This document shows positions 42,999-54,436 of a DNA stretch of 64,000 nt, piece after piece. The position numbers and the translations under genes are program-made. The stretch spans positions 2,660,556 through 2,724,555 of the forward strand of contig NW_008710662.1 of the NCBI RefSeq assembly GCF_000327385.1. Direction: 5' to 3'. Every line of letters starts with the position of its first letter. The first letter of the stretch is position 1. The notes beneath the pieces were generated by a model. It had not been told where the DNA came from, did no database searches, and was given only the letters and a program-made list of their open reading frames with translations. Source of the DNA: Lottia gigantea (Eukaryota; Mollusca; Gastropoda; Lottiidae).

Positions 42999-44854
42999 CA
43001 AAATGTTGAAAGTAGTAAGTAGAAGCTTTAAGCTTTCCTAATTCTCAAATTTATTATAGAAAAGGCATTTTGAATCCCGTTGGCATAGCAAATCTTGTTA
43101 CATTCTTGTTGACATTATGAATTGTAGTAAATCATGATATTGAAATTTATATTCAGTGCCAAATCTCTTGAGTAAATTGATTTTATTTTAAAGCAAGAGA
43201 AAAAGAAAGAAAATGAAATGGGATTATAACCACATTAACTTTAGTTGGTATGATTTTATTATACATAACCTAGTTTCAAATACATTTTATCTCATTTCAA
43301 ACCAAACTTGACAGAATTTATAAAAAAATGTTTCACTTCGTAAAATTTGAAATGGATATCTAATCAGAGATGAAATTTGAAAAATGGCTTGTGGATAATC
43401 TGATTTAGAGATTTTCTTTATTTCAAGTTTTGCAGAAGTTGTTTTATAAGCTTGCATTATCAGATTAAAGTTTTATATCCTTTCTTTATTAATTGTGGTA
43501 TATATCAGAACACATTTAAAAATGTTGTACTTCTCGACAGCTTCTTGTGTTTTTGCAGTTAATCATACATTGAAACAACCACATGCTGAAGTGGACATGC
43601 ATAAACACTATTACCACTGGCAATTGGAATACAAACTTTTTTTTTTAGCTTCATTACATTATTTTCCTTTTATCATACTAATGGAAAATAAATTTTTAGT
43701 AAAAATTCATGATTTACATTTTAGGACTTCTATTGAGTTCATTTGGTTGAATTTTGATTTGTCCCATGCTCTATGGCTTATATTTGCACTGAATATTTGT
43801 GGTAGTTTTAATAAACACCTGAACAATACAAGCATATCTATGTCAAACTACAATACTGATATTAAAGTAAGAAAGCTTATACGGGTACTTGTGTTATGAT
43901 AAAAATGTCTGAAAATCAGTTATAGGATTAATTTTGTGTCAATGGTTGTGCTTCAGAATTGCCCTATTTTACCAAAATGTAAGTCAATGCTCATGATTTT
44001 GTTCAATCTCTGATATTTTTGAAGAAATCAATGATATACTTTTCTTGTGGTTTCAGATTAGAAATGCAAAAGCCATGAATGTTCATTGTTATATGTGACT
44101 TTGATGGTATACTGCCCAACTCTAGTATTTAGAATATTTAGGTACTATTTAACGGAATGATAAATAGGTAGTAATGAGGTCTATTAAGTGGTATTATCAT
44201 AATAAAATATCAATAATTTCTTACTAAGTATTGACCTTTTACCAATAAACATATTTAGAAATTTCTAAATAAAAAAATTGTATTTATTGAATTTGTCTGA
44301 GCAAAGTAAATTTTTGTTAGTTTTGTTCATTATTTTTATGAGAATTGGAATTGCAGTCTCAAAATATTTCTGTTAGTCTTAGAATGTCTTTGCAGTGATA
44401 AAAATATAAACATGAGTACACATTATGTCTTCAAAATTTGTTTTAACAGAGGACAATTTTAAGCCAAAATAACTTAAAATATTAAATAATAACTTAAATT
44501 ATATTTTAATCAACACTAATATATTCTGAAACTAACAGTACTATTTTGAGGCTGATATTCCAATTCTCTTAAAAAATGTAGAAAAAGTGCAGAAATCTTT
44601 TTCTTTGCTCAGGCAATAGTACTTGCTTGCTTACGAGACTTTTTAATAACTAAATGTAAAATGGACCATAACTTAAAATACAGATCTAAATGTTCATTTT
44701 ATATTAATAGAAATAACAACAAAAATTGTGATTCTTATCACATTTAGTATAACAAAATAACAAAAAATTTTTATTGAGTCTTATAATCATCTGTATTTTA
44801 GACCACATTTAATGCTGTAAGAAAAAAAAGAACGAAACAACTATATTTTACAAG
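42999..44854. other. No supported gene; one longish open frame
   Basis: A 134-codon plus-strand frame at 43495-43899 is the longest non-repetitive frame here. It is hydrophobic and His/Tyr-rich with no motif I recognise, its codon content matches AT-rich noncoding DNA, and a frame of this length is not improbable by chance in 64 kb. I do not call it. Confidence 0.4.
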
Positions 44855-45065
44855 GTTAAAAACTTAGGTTCACGGTTAAAGAATCCTTTCTACCAGCTGG
44901 TCCTTGGCATTGATCTTTCCTTGATTATCCATTCCCAATAACAGTGGCTGAACCAGAATTATGAATGAATATGACTCATTCATGGTCATTATACTTTCAT
45001 AACCCACCGAAATCGGAACCCACAGCCGCGATTAGCTCGATTATCTTGTTTGGTGATTAAGCTCA
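44855..45065 (-). mobile_element. tRNA-derived SINE, family B
   Basis: On the minus strand a head (AATCACCAAACAAGATAATC, GAGCTAATCGCGGCTG, TGGGTTCCGATTTCGGTGGG) has a box-B-like GGGTTCCGATTTC. The body runs through TCTGGTTCAGCCACTG and GGATAATCAAGG to the tail ACCAGCTGGTAGAAAGGATT and CCGTGAACCTAAG. Tail fragments of the same family lie at 24210-24300 and 48131-48155. Confidence 0.55.
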
Positions 45066-45288
45066 AGGATAAAATTCTATGCAAGTTTTGGTTAAGTTGT
45101 TAACAACTACAATACCATGTCAGAAATGATGGTACTATACTAAGGGAAATTACTCTTGTTTTATTTATTAATGACAGTATTTAACTCTACAACAATTCAA
45201 TAGTTAGTGATTATAGCTGCGTAAAAAAATCACATTACGTTGTTTTTTTAATACTTGCTTCTCACCGACATTTCACTCTAATTTCATC

Positions 45289-45382
45289 AGCTTAAAAGGA
45301 CAGTTAAATTGAATTAATGTTTTACATCCTGCTGTTTTTGTTTTTATTGCCGTAAAAGATTGAATTGCACTCCTTTTAAGCT
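45289..45382. mobile_element. Small foldback element, 94 bp
   Basis: AGCTTAAAAGGA (45289-45300) is the exact reverse complement of TCCTTTTAAGCT (45371-45382). Just inside, AAATTGAATTAA and GATTGAATTGCA are a weaker pair. No coding capacity. Confidence 0.5.
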
Positions 45383-46395
45383 TCGTTTATAGTATTTCAT
45401 TTATGGACTTTAGAGCTTTAACATAGAAAGATATTTGAAGTTTGTTAAAGGATCAAACTATTGGTTTCAGATTTTAAAAAAGTGACCTTCAGGAGGTCAA
45501 TTTGACTGATCTCAAAGAATTTCATAACCTAAGTTGTAATCTCCTAAGATAGCATTTCAAGTCAGGGCCACAGACCTTTATCGTATTTAGTTTTCACTCA
45601 AATTTGAAGCAGCATTTACAGGTACTTAGCTCTATGTACCAAAGGAAAAATATCAACTTCTTATAAAATAATAAATCACAGCAAACAATAAGTACCGGTA
45701 TCAAATCTTTTTCTCCTGATTGATACCTGGCTTTATCCTAACATCTTGAATGAATAAATGTTTGCTAATAGAAAGCTAAATTTTTCTTTTTTTTTTGGTT
45801 TCTGTCATAACATTTTGAACTATTATACATCTTTTGACATTTTCCTTTGCATTGTCTTTCCTGGAAGGTCGATGCCAATGTAAAGTTCAGTAGACTGAAA
45901 TAATGATGCTTCAAGGTAACTTTTCACATCAATTCAGATTAATATTTATAATAAGTAGGGAATAAAATCATGTTACCTAATGTATTTATTTTTACTAAGC
46001 CAAAACTCTTAAACTAAAAATTATTTGCTCTCATGATCAATGTTATCCATCTAGTTTTAGTTATTCTTTGTTATACTAAAGCTGTATGTAGGCTGTAGAG
46101 AAAATTGGAATTGTGTTTCTTTTCAAGATTAGTAAAGAGATTAGATTAGGATTATCCTGAAAAAAACAATTTTTGAAGATAAGTTACAAGACATTTTAAT
46201 TCTTTTTGATACTTATAAACATATAGTATAAATTATGCTTCACTTGTGACATCTCATTAACTTAATGTGGATTAGCGAAGAAAAGATTAAGCTCAGCTGC
46301 TGTGAGATTAAGGAACAATTGAATGATCGCATTAAGGTATACAGTTATCTAAATGTTTGTCATCTGATAGAGCTCAATATTAGCTATCCATATCT
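45383..46395. other. No gene seen
   Basis: AT-rich; TACCGGTA occurs at 45693. Nothing else recognised. Confidence 0.45.
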
Positions 46396-47456
46396 TTTTA
46401 TACGCCCACATGAAATGGGGGGGCGTATATTGCCGTCACCCATATCCGTCGGTCTGTCCACAATTGCTCGTAAACACTCTACAAGACACAATTCTTGACG
46501 GATTTTGACAAAACTTGGTATGAGTGTTTGTAATCACCCAAGGATGAACCCTGTTGAAAATCAGAGGATTCGAAAAATATTTACTATGAGTTGTTGTTCT
46601 TGAAACGCTCGTAAACACTCAAGAAGTTATTGCCCTTGTTCTTGAAAACGCATTCAATTTTTAGCTCATAAACACTCTAGAAGGGACAATTCTTGACGAT
46701 TTTTAAAGAAACTTTCATGTGTGTTTGTTATCACCCAAGAATGAACCCTATTGAAAATCAGAAGAATCGAAAAATATGTAGTATGAGTTATTGCCCTTGT
46801 TCTTGAAAACGTGTTCAATTTTAAGCTCGTAAACACTCTAGAAGGCACAATTCTTGATGGATTTTGACGAAACTTGGCATGAGAGTGTTTGTTATCACCC
46901 AAGGATAAACCCTATTGAAAATCAGAAAAATTGAAAAATATTTAGTATGAGTTATTGTCCTTGTTTTTGAAAACGCGTTCAATTTTTAGCTTTTAAACAC
47001 TCTAGAAGCAACAACCTTTGACTGATTTGACGAAACTTGGCATGAGTGTTTGTTATCACCCAAGGATAAACCCTATTGAAAATCAGAAAAATCGAAAAAT
47101 ATACAGTATGAGTTATTGCCCTTGCTCTTGAAAACGTGTTCAATTTTTAGCTCTTAAACACTAAAAAGCATGATTCTTGCTGGATTTATTACTTGGTTTT
47201 ATTATTCATTCCTGCGCTGAAGATTGAATATTTGCCTTCTAGAGTTTTCACGAGCTAAAAATTGAACACGTTTTCAAGAACAAGGGCAATAACGCATACT
47301 AAATATTATTCAGTATAGCCCTAAAGAGTTCAAAAGAAGTGTATGACAGAAGGTTGGATATTTCATACTGGTGATTGTTACGGTACTGCCAAATATTTTT
47401 ATTCAAAATCAAAGCTGCCAGTGGGCGTATATTACCTTGCCTGGCAAGCTATCTTT
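46396..47456 (+). mobile_element. Pearl/Helentron-like element with five internal units, one inverted piece
   Basis: The left end is TTTTTATACGCCCACATGAA then GGGGGGGCGTATATTGCC; the right end is GTGGGCGTATATTACCTTGC then CTGGCAAGCTATC. Units of about 160 bp begin near 46470, 46668, 46826, 46990 and 47152, each with CTCGTAAACACTCTAGAAG, TTTGACGAAACTTGGCATGA, AATCACCCAAGGATGAACCC and GTTATTGCCCTTGTTCTTGA. Near 47236-47308 the same sequence appears inverted (GAGCTAAAAATTGAACACG, AAGAACAAGGGCAATAAC). Short frames on both strands (60-78 codons) come from the units. Confidence 0.75.
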
Positions 47457-48590
47457 TAAGAAAAAAAATCAGATGTTTGGTTCACCTTACAATTCAACAA
47501 ACACAAACTAAAAAAGTAGCTCAGTTTGCCAAATTAATAAAATTTATACACATCATGTTTATAACAATGTGTAACAAACTTAATTAATTTAAATCATGGG
47601 GTATATCACTTTAACAGTTTTTCTGACTGTTATAGACAACTTGTTGTTTACCAATGAAATATATCAAATAAAATCTGTTGTTATGGGGGAGTTTTTCTTA
47701 CTCAAGAAGACAATCCTTGACATGAATAAAATATTATCTTATACTCAATGACATGTTTGAAAGATTTAGTTATGAAATAGTCATTTAATACAAATTGTGA
47801 AATGATAGGCCTACTGATTTGAAAACTTATAGGATACAGTTTATATTCAAGGAGCTAGTAGTAAGTTTTGATTTAGTTATAAAGTTGTAATTGAAAGTGA
47901 TTTATGAAAATGAATTAATGAGGCAGTCATCTGTAACATAGTTTTTAACTGACATTATTTGCTTCAAGGTAACAATGAAAAAATAGTCATTGTGGGTTCT
48001 AATTTTGGTTTGCATTTGAAAGGTGACCTTTGATTAAGACGTATTTCCTCATTATTCCAAATTGAAAATGTGTATGTATACAAGCTTACAGATAATCTGG
48101 GAAAGATTTTTACTATAAAGTTTTGCCAAAGACCAGCTGTTAGAAAGGATGCTTAATGCTTTCTTTCCTGATTGTCAAAATTTTTTTTTGGGTGCTTCAT
48201 TTATCTCATAAATAAACCTGAGTACCTGAAAATTACAAAATTCAATATTTGAACTTTGGATATGGTATTGTTTTATTGCAAATTTTGGTATTACAATGGA
48301 AATAGATGTAGGTGCCTCATATTTTTATATAATTCCAATTCCAGTTTTGAAATCTGGTTAAAAGTTCAGGTGAAAAATATGTTGAATTAAAAATCAAATT
48401 TCATAAGAAAACAAAATAAAATGGTTACTTGATCTTAGTTCTCAACACTCATTCATGGACATTATTTTCATGAGTATTTTGACTAGCATTTTCATGGCAT
48501 CCAACTGAAAGGGAAATAGAATATTTATAGGAAAGCTCACATTCATTAGAAACTCTGTAAAAGACAGGTGTTAAACGATTTCTTGCTTAT
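47457..48590. other. No gene; one SINE-B tail fragment
   Basis: AT-rich. At 48131-48155 GACCAGCTGTTAGAAAGGAT plus GCTTA matches the tail of the SINE at 44855. TAGGCCTA is at 47806. Confidence 0.45.
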
Positions 48591-48606
48591 GGAGGTCTAG
48601 ACCTCC
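48591..48606. repeat. Perfect 16-bp palindrome GGAGGTCTAGACCTCC
   Basis: A perfect inverted repeat without a loop, with 10 G/C of 16 in an AT-rich region. Confidence 0.6.
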
Positions 48607-49335
48607 TCTTGTCACCTTTTGTTGAGTCATTATGGGTAAAAAAAATCACCGCTGACAACACCGTATGATATATTGCTATCACCGTTTTGAACAGTCATGT
48701 ACGTTTAAGTTTATGTATCTCAAATTTTCAATAACCATCTGTCTTTGAGATTGCTTTGCCCTTCAGCGTGATATGGTGCGTTTGATATTCAGTAGTTAGT
48801 AGAATGCGTTCTACTGATAAGAACACGCTTTACTACAGCCAGAACTGACTTTTACAACACTTAGAACTTCTTTTAGTGTGAATTGATCTGGTCATTCAGG
48901 GAGCAATTTGGCACCATTTTTTCTCAAAATTAAAATGTTTTCATGCTGAAATACATGTACAGACGATACAATTGTTATTTTAGAATATAAAATTTTTTTT
49001 TTCAAAATTTTATATATGGGAACTCTTTTTAATCTCAAAAATAAAATTTCGAAAACAAAAAACCAAGTATAGAATTCCTGACGAACAGAAAATTATATTG
49101 GTATGACATTATTTATTATATCATGATACCTTCCAGGAAGTGCTAGTGAATTATGTCACTGAGTTTTATGTTATATAAGAGTCTATTTATATTTGATTAT
49201 ATGTTAGTTTAGGATAATATTCCATGGTTTATTCATATTATGTTCACACTTTTAGCTAATATTATGTGTCTATAATGTCTTGTATAATAGCACTGATTGT
49301 TAATTGTTCCTTTTAACTGAATTATTTAGTCAGTG
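48607..49335. other. No gene seen
   Basis: AT-rich sequence without a recognisable motif apart from AGAATGCGTTCT near 48803. Confidence 0.45.
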
Positions 49336-49337
49336 TA

Positions 49338-49794
49338 TGAGGGTTGGTCAAAAAATGTCCAAAGGCCCATAGCTGAGATTGTGGACCAGTGAGAAACTTT
49401 ACATACCAAACTAGGGTAATCATTGATATACTTCCTCATATGAACAGTTCATTAGCTGCTACCAATGTTTTGCCAAAATGTTGCTTTCGTTTTTGGGTTT
49501 CGTTGGCGGTTCGGATCGTTAGTACTTCATTTATTGTTCCAGTAAACAAGAAAGTTTAGTACCGAGAAATCAACATTTAAGGTGTATGGCAAGGATGCTC
49601 CTAGTTATTCAACCATCAAATGTTGGTCAGCACGGAGTGGAAAACACAATGCAGACAAATTGAGAGTGAACCATTAGGCATTCTTTCTGTTCTATATAAG
49701 AAGCATCCTTTTAAGAAGGTTGATTATGTGGGGGAAAAAACAGAAAAAGATTTCACAGCTTATAGTGGTCTTAAAACATTTTGACCAACCCTCG
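49338..49794 (+). mobile_element. Mariner-like transposon remnant with a SINE inside
   Basis: The left end TGAGGGTTGGTCAAAAAATG and the reverse complement of the right end CGAGGGTTGGTCAAAATGTT match over about 20 bases, and both sit next to TA (49336-49337 and 49795-49796), the mariner target. Inside, 49579-49645 encodes KVYGKDAPSYSTIKCWSA, like the helix-turn-helix of mariner transposases (DAPSYSTVKRW), and near the right end VDYVGKKTEKDF resembles a mariner C terminus. The catalytic D,D,D part is deleted. A full mariner is about 1.3 kb; without the SINE this one is about 340 bp. Confidence 0.7.
49420..49535 (+). mobile_element. SINE 3' part inserted in the mariner
   Basis: ATTGATATACTTCCTCATAT, TTCATTAGCTGCTACCAATG, TTTTGCCAAAATGTTGC, TTTTTGGGTTTCG and CGGATCGTTAGTACTTCATT follow the body of the SINE at 12464. 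It lacks the tRNA head, so it is 5'-truncated. Its place between two mariner parts makes it younger than the mariner insertion. Confidence 0.65.
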
Positions 49795-49943
49795 TAGAGG
49801 AAACAAATCAGCAACTGTAAAGGCAATCCAAAAAAAATGTGTTATAAATGCTATTTCCTTCTGTGGTGCCTCTCATGCTTTCTAACTTTCTGAAGACAGA
49901 AGACAGGAGTCATGGTGATTCTATGAATGACCTTAGACCGTAG

Positions 49944-50494
49944 GTCACCTCTATCGCTAACAAATTTTGATGAGTCAAGGGCAATAACTCAAATTCCGTT
50001 GATCGAAAAATTGTCAAATTCAATCTTGACTAATATCTCATCATTATAAATGATCATACCAAATTTCATTTGATGAAAACTGTAGTGCCTATTGTGTTCA
50101 CAAACAAATTTTGACACGATTTTCATAAATCAAGGGTAATAACTAAAAAACCATTCATCAAAAGATAGTCAAATTCGAACTTGTCCAAGATCTCATCATT
50201 ATAAATATTCACACCAAATTTCATTTAAATTAGATGAAAACTGTAGTGTGTTCACAACCAAATTTTGACATGTTTTTCATAAGTCAAGGGCAATAACTCA
50301 AAAACCGTTCATCGAAAGATCGTCAAATTGAACTTGTCCAAGATCTGATGAATATAAATGATCATACCAAATTTCATTCAAATCAGATAAAAACTGTTGT
50401 CTCTATTACGTTCACAAGCCAATTGTGGACGGACGGACCGACGGGCAAGGGCGACAACAACATACCACCATATTATAATGTGGGCGTATAAAAA
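49944..50494 (-). mobile_element. Pearl/Helentron-like element, minus strand, three units
   Basis: On the minus strand it begins TTTTATACGCCCACATTATA, GTCGCCCTTGCCCGTCGGTC and CACAATTGGCTTGTGAACGT, then has three units each with AAATGAAATTTGGTATGATC, CAAGATCTCAT-like sequence read in reverse, and GAGTTATTGCCCTTGACTTA. It ends near GCGATAGAGGTGACC. It is the subfamily of the copies at 4788 and 5416. Confidence 0.75.
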
Positions 50495-50839
50495 TATAAC
50501 TCATATCGCTTTGTGGTTGAATGAATATTCCATGTAGATTGGTAATTATTCAGTATATAACGATATTCATAGAAATTTTTTCTATAATTATAAGATAAAA
50601 AATGATTAAAGGGTTATTAGTCCATATGATTATCATATTCTATTATTCTCTTTAATTATTCTTTTATTATATTATTTAATATTATTCAGTTTCTTTTAGG
50701 GTACAAATTGATATCTTTAACACCTACACTACAATGTGAACAAATATAATTTTTTCCCTTGACTGTGCATCTATCTGTAAATGTGAATGAATTTGAGACA
50801 ATTTCGATTTTGATTGAACTCGATAGTTAAAGTTTGATT

Positions 50840-51010
50840 TTTTTGGGAGGGGGGGGTGGAGTTCGGATGTGTCTCTCTGAGGCAAAGCTCCTAGAGGCTG
50901 CTAGAGGCTCCTCTCAAGCCAACAGATTCCAGATGGCCTGGAATGAATTTTGACCATTTATTTGATTTTCTTAATTCAAAATAAGATCTTTTGCAAGCCC
51001 AATTGGCCCA
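50840..51010. repeat. Dispersed repeat, copy 2 of the family at 18225
   Basis: It begins with a G-rich run (GGGAGGGGGGGGTGGAG) and follows with TGTGTCTCTCTGAGGCAAAG, CTAGAGGCTGCTAGAGGCTC and GATGGCCTGGAATGAATTTT. The match with 18240-18375 is roughly 70%. It may be the subterminal part of a DNA element, but its ends are not defined. Confidence 0.55.
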
Positions 51011-52403
51011 TCCCCCAAATTGCTGTTGTTTGGCCAATTCTTATGGGTATATAAGTCACCTTTTCACGAAAAATTAGCTTTCGAAATTCATCATTGTAAT
51101 TTTACTAGCTAATAATGGCTATTAATTAAATTTTGATAACTACACTTCAGTACAAACTGCCTTTAAACTCTTTTGTGTCACCCGCCTTCCCCCTGAAATA
51201 ATACAACTTTAAGGAATAATGTCAATTTATTACATAATTGACGTTCAAGAATAACAACGTACCTAAACTAACACTTGTGTAGGGGCTCAATATACAAACA
51301 TGCCGCCGACTAAAAAGCTAACAATCCTAACTAAAGAAAGTTAAAAACACTTCAACAGCAGTGGTTAAGGGGAGGAGGGAGGTAAAACACGTTAAAAACA
51401 AACCAATGTCCAAAAGTATGGAAAAACAGTAAGTGTACTGACTGTGAACTTCTGGAATGACAAACCACATGACATTCCAGACAGTCAGTGCCACAAAATT
51501 CATTATCTGCAATAATGTTTATTTTCCAAGACCAAATTGCCTGCGGATTAAGAAATTTTGGATATCTTATTTAAGAAGATGAATGACCAACTCCTCACCT
51601 AATTGCAATCAAAAAGCTTCAGCATGCAGGACTCTCAAGTTGAGAAGGTTTACATTGGATAATCAAATTTCTTTGAAAAGTGTTATGGTTTTTTTCTGGG
51701 CCACCCGATATATGTGATCACTGCCATTGTGTCACTATTATTATTATCATTTAGTTGAGTAAAACCAGTCTGATAAACAAAAAAAGAAATATGATATTTA
51801 GGTAGCTGTAATAATTGATAAAGAATAAATAAAGGGGATATTGATTAATCAATATATTTATCACACATGTAATATTAAGAGGGTTTTTTTATATTGAACT
51901 TTATTATCTCTTCTCCAACTGCAAACTAAATAAAAAAAACTGCTCAACCTGAGCTATTGATAAGCTGTTTTTCCTTTTCCTTTTATGATTATAATAAAAA
52001 TCAGCTACTTATTTTGCTCCTAAATAAAAAGTGGAAATTTTTACCCCATTCTCACCATTCTTTCGTTAATATGTTGCTTTACTTGAATTATTAATATTAC
52101 ACAATTTATTGTTTGTCACTTTCATCAATTTTCTCAAAAATTCTCTTGCTATGTCTTTAGAGCATTTCTGTTATTTCTCCCTTTTGACTTTTTAAGCTTT
52201 TGTATATGAAATTATTACTTATTCAATCTTGCAAGAGATGTATTTGATATGCATCAAGTCTTTTTTCTTTTTATGACTAGTCTGACTCTCTTTTATATCT
52301 TGTGACATTGTGCAAGCTTGTTTAATAATTTTGATTATATACTATGATTAATTAATTTAGTCCAGCCTAACATTCTGTTGGACTGATGGTGTTTAGTGTA
52401 CTT
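51011..52403. other. No gene seen
   Basis: AT-rich. A GC-richer piece near 51180 (CCCGCCTTCCCCCTGAA) carries no frame of note. Confidence 0.45.
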
Positions 52404-52930
52404 CTTTCTCACTGCACAATTAGATTATTGAATTCGGTTATAACAGAATAGTCTGAATAAGTTCAATTGGATTCCGTTTAGTTTTGCTTTCGCACTGCAA
52501 TTCAATTAGATAGCCGCCTTCGCACTGCTTTCTAGATAACTTTTTATTTTTAGTAACACGCCATGTCACAATTGACAGAATTGAAGTATATTGTTCATCA
52601 TTGTAATAAATGAAGATATTAACAATATATTAATTTTCTGTTTCCTCTTCCGATGCATATTCATATTCATGTACTTTATTAATCCCATTCTTGTGATTTT
52701 CAATTAGTCCCTCCAACAGGAGACGCCATTTTTATACCTCACGCAATATTTTCTATCCTGATAACGTTTAGTTTTTCACTGCTAATTATCCGGATCATAT
52801 CCAGGCAAAATCCACCTCTGGAGATAGATTTTTCTATCTAGATAACTTCTGGTTATAACTGAATAAGTTTATTTCCCAGTATGGAAGTTATTCCCATAGA
52901 TAGAACTGAATTACGTTTACAGTGTGAAAG
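52404..52930. mobile_element. MITE-like element with CTTTCnCACTG ends
   Basis: The left end is CTTTCTCACTGCACAATTAG and the reverse complement of the right end is CTTTCACACTGTAAACGTAA. The TTCnCACTGC motif recurs inside at about 52489, 52520 and 52775, so it may be a composite or a foldback with repeated termini. Interior words such as TCTAGATAAC and GGTTATAAC recur on both strands. No transposase. Confidence 0.4.
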
Positions 52931-53095
52931 GGGTATTGCTCACAATTTGAACGTCCAGAGTTTGATCTCAAGAGATATAAGATTAATAAAATAAGACCCA
53001 ATGTGCATTGCAGTACTGAAGGTTCTTTTCTTTTTTTCTGGTATTATTTATCTGCTTAGTTATCTAACAAGTTCTCTATCACATTCCCCTTCTAA

Positions 53096-53278
53096 TGACG
53101 TTATATTTAACCAATCAAAGTAGGTCTTGAAGGGCCCATTTCTCAATAACAATTGTGGGAAAGGAAACCCAAAGTAGTGCAAAATATAGCCTCTTAGGGT
53201 TTTGCTATCCTCTGATACGTCCTTGTTTTGAAGAACATGTCCTGCATGACACACTTTGATTGGTTAAGGATAATGTCA
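53096..53278. mobile_element. Foldback MITE, 183 bp, long inverted ends
   Basis: The left arm TGACGTTATATTTAACCAAT, CAAAGTAGGTCTTGAAGG and the reverse complement of the right arm TGACATTATCCTTAACCAAT, CAAAGTGTGTCATGCAGG match at about 31 of 38 positions, with a perfect TTAACCAATCAAAGT core (53107-53121 and 53253-53267). A 64-codon minus-strand frame runs through it by chance. Confidence 0.6.
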
Positions 53279-53983
53279 AAAGACCTCATTGCACAAAACT
53301 TCTATGACCTAAAAATCCAGTTTAAATAGTGAATTCGATGGTTAATCTCTTCTCATATTGCCAAAAAAAAGTGACGTGTAATTGAAGACCTTCCTGAAAT
53401 ACAAACTGTCCAATTATGACGATCTCCTAGCAACTGCAGACATTTTCAACCTCCAACTGAGGCAAGAAAGTTTTAGGTGACACAATCTTAACTGATAATT
53501 ATTGTTTAATCATGTCAATTGTCTATTCGACTTTCATCATCACTTCAGAAAGATGTGATTATTGACGAGTGTCACAAACTGTTGGAAAGGATTTGATATC
53601 CATGAACTAGTTGTATGACAAGGTCGATGTTCATTGTTTTGACATGTTAATTGTTTATCTTATTAATTGTTGGTCTTAAAAGAACCAAACTATAAATATA
53701 AATTTGATTACCTTTTGGCATAAAGAGATAAGAATATGTTAGCAGTAAGTTAAACATCTTGAGTCTCTAGGTACCATGAACCTATTGTTAAAGGTTTTTC
53801 AACTAGCTTGATGCAAAACTATGGGTACATTCCTGAAAGAAATGTAGCCTAATTTGTGCATGGATCAGGTGATGTATATATACAAATCATTTTATCAGGA
53901 TATTTTTATGAAAGAACTGTTTTGATGGGCACTGACCCTTTCCCTGATTTCAAAGCTAATTACAATTCTTATATATTTTAGTC

Positions 53984-54238
53984 ATGGAAGATACAACTCA
54001 GATTGCGTTGGTAGCCATCTGTTCTCTTGGTGCAGTCATGGGTTTGGTAATGGGAAGTGTTGTTTGCTCCTGGTGTTTTGGTAAAAAGAAAAATGAAGAT
54101 GATAGTGAGGAAGAGGCTCTGGCCAGAAAAATCAAAGGTGGCAGCTCTTTAGATGAAGAGTCGAATGATCCGAGACTTAAATTTGACAATACTTCAGGAC
54201 GAGGTCCTGGTTCACCTGCAATTACTCGAAAAACTATC
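53984..54238 (+). CDS. N-terminal exon of a single-pass membrane protein
   Basis: An acceptor (TCTTATATATTTTAG) ends at 53981 and the ATG follows two bases later. The frame encodes a short outside part (MEDTTQ), one membrane segment (about residues 7-29, ALVAICSLGAVMGLVMGSVV), a CSWCFGKKK patch with two Cys that could be acylated and Lys that fixes the inside, then an acidic stretch and a Gly/Ser/Pro-rich linker (RGPGSPAITRKTI). This layout, short lumenal end, anchor, Cys/Lys patch, charged linker, is that of synaptotagmin-type proteins, but no C2 domain is in view and no residue match proves it. The exon may end at a weak donor (CAA then GTTAGT) after 54238, in phase 2, or run on to TAA at 54248-54250, giving an 88-residue protein. 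It is richer in G and C than its flanks. Confidence 0.65.
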
Positions 54239-54393
54239 AAGTTAGTTTAATTACTGTCATTTTGAAATATTTTTTATTCTTTTATTAATTCAGCTTTTGA
54301 GTATTAAATTCTAAAATTTTATATTTTGCATTTTTTAAGCTTATTTATAATACTAATAATGAGATGATTTGCTTATTTTACATTTTCCTTATA

Positions 54394-54436
54394 ATCATCA
54401 TCATTATCATCATCATCATCATCATTATCATCATTG
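54394..54436. repeat. (ATC)n microsatellite, interrupted
   Basis: About 13 triplets of ATC with three ATT interruptions. It lies about 145 bases after the exon and creates open frames of Ile or His-rich type that are not genes. Confidence 0.9.

Noticed and set aside
43495-43899. 134-codon open frame, hydrophobic and His/Tyr-rich
   Set aside because: No known motif and no splice or promoter signal; a frame of this length is not improbable in 64 kb of AT-rich DNA.
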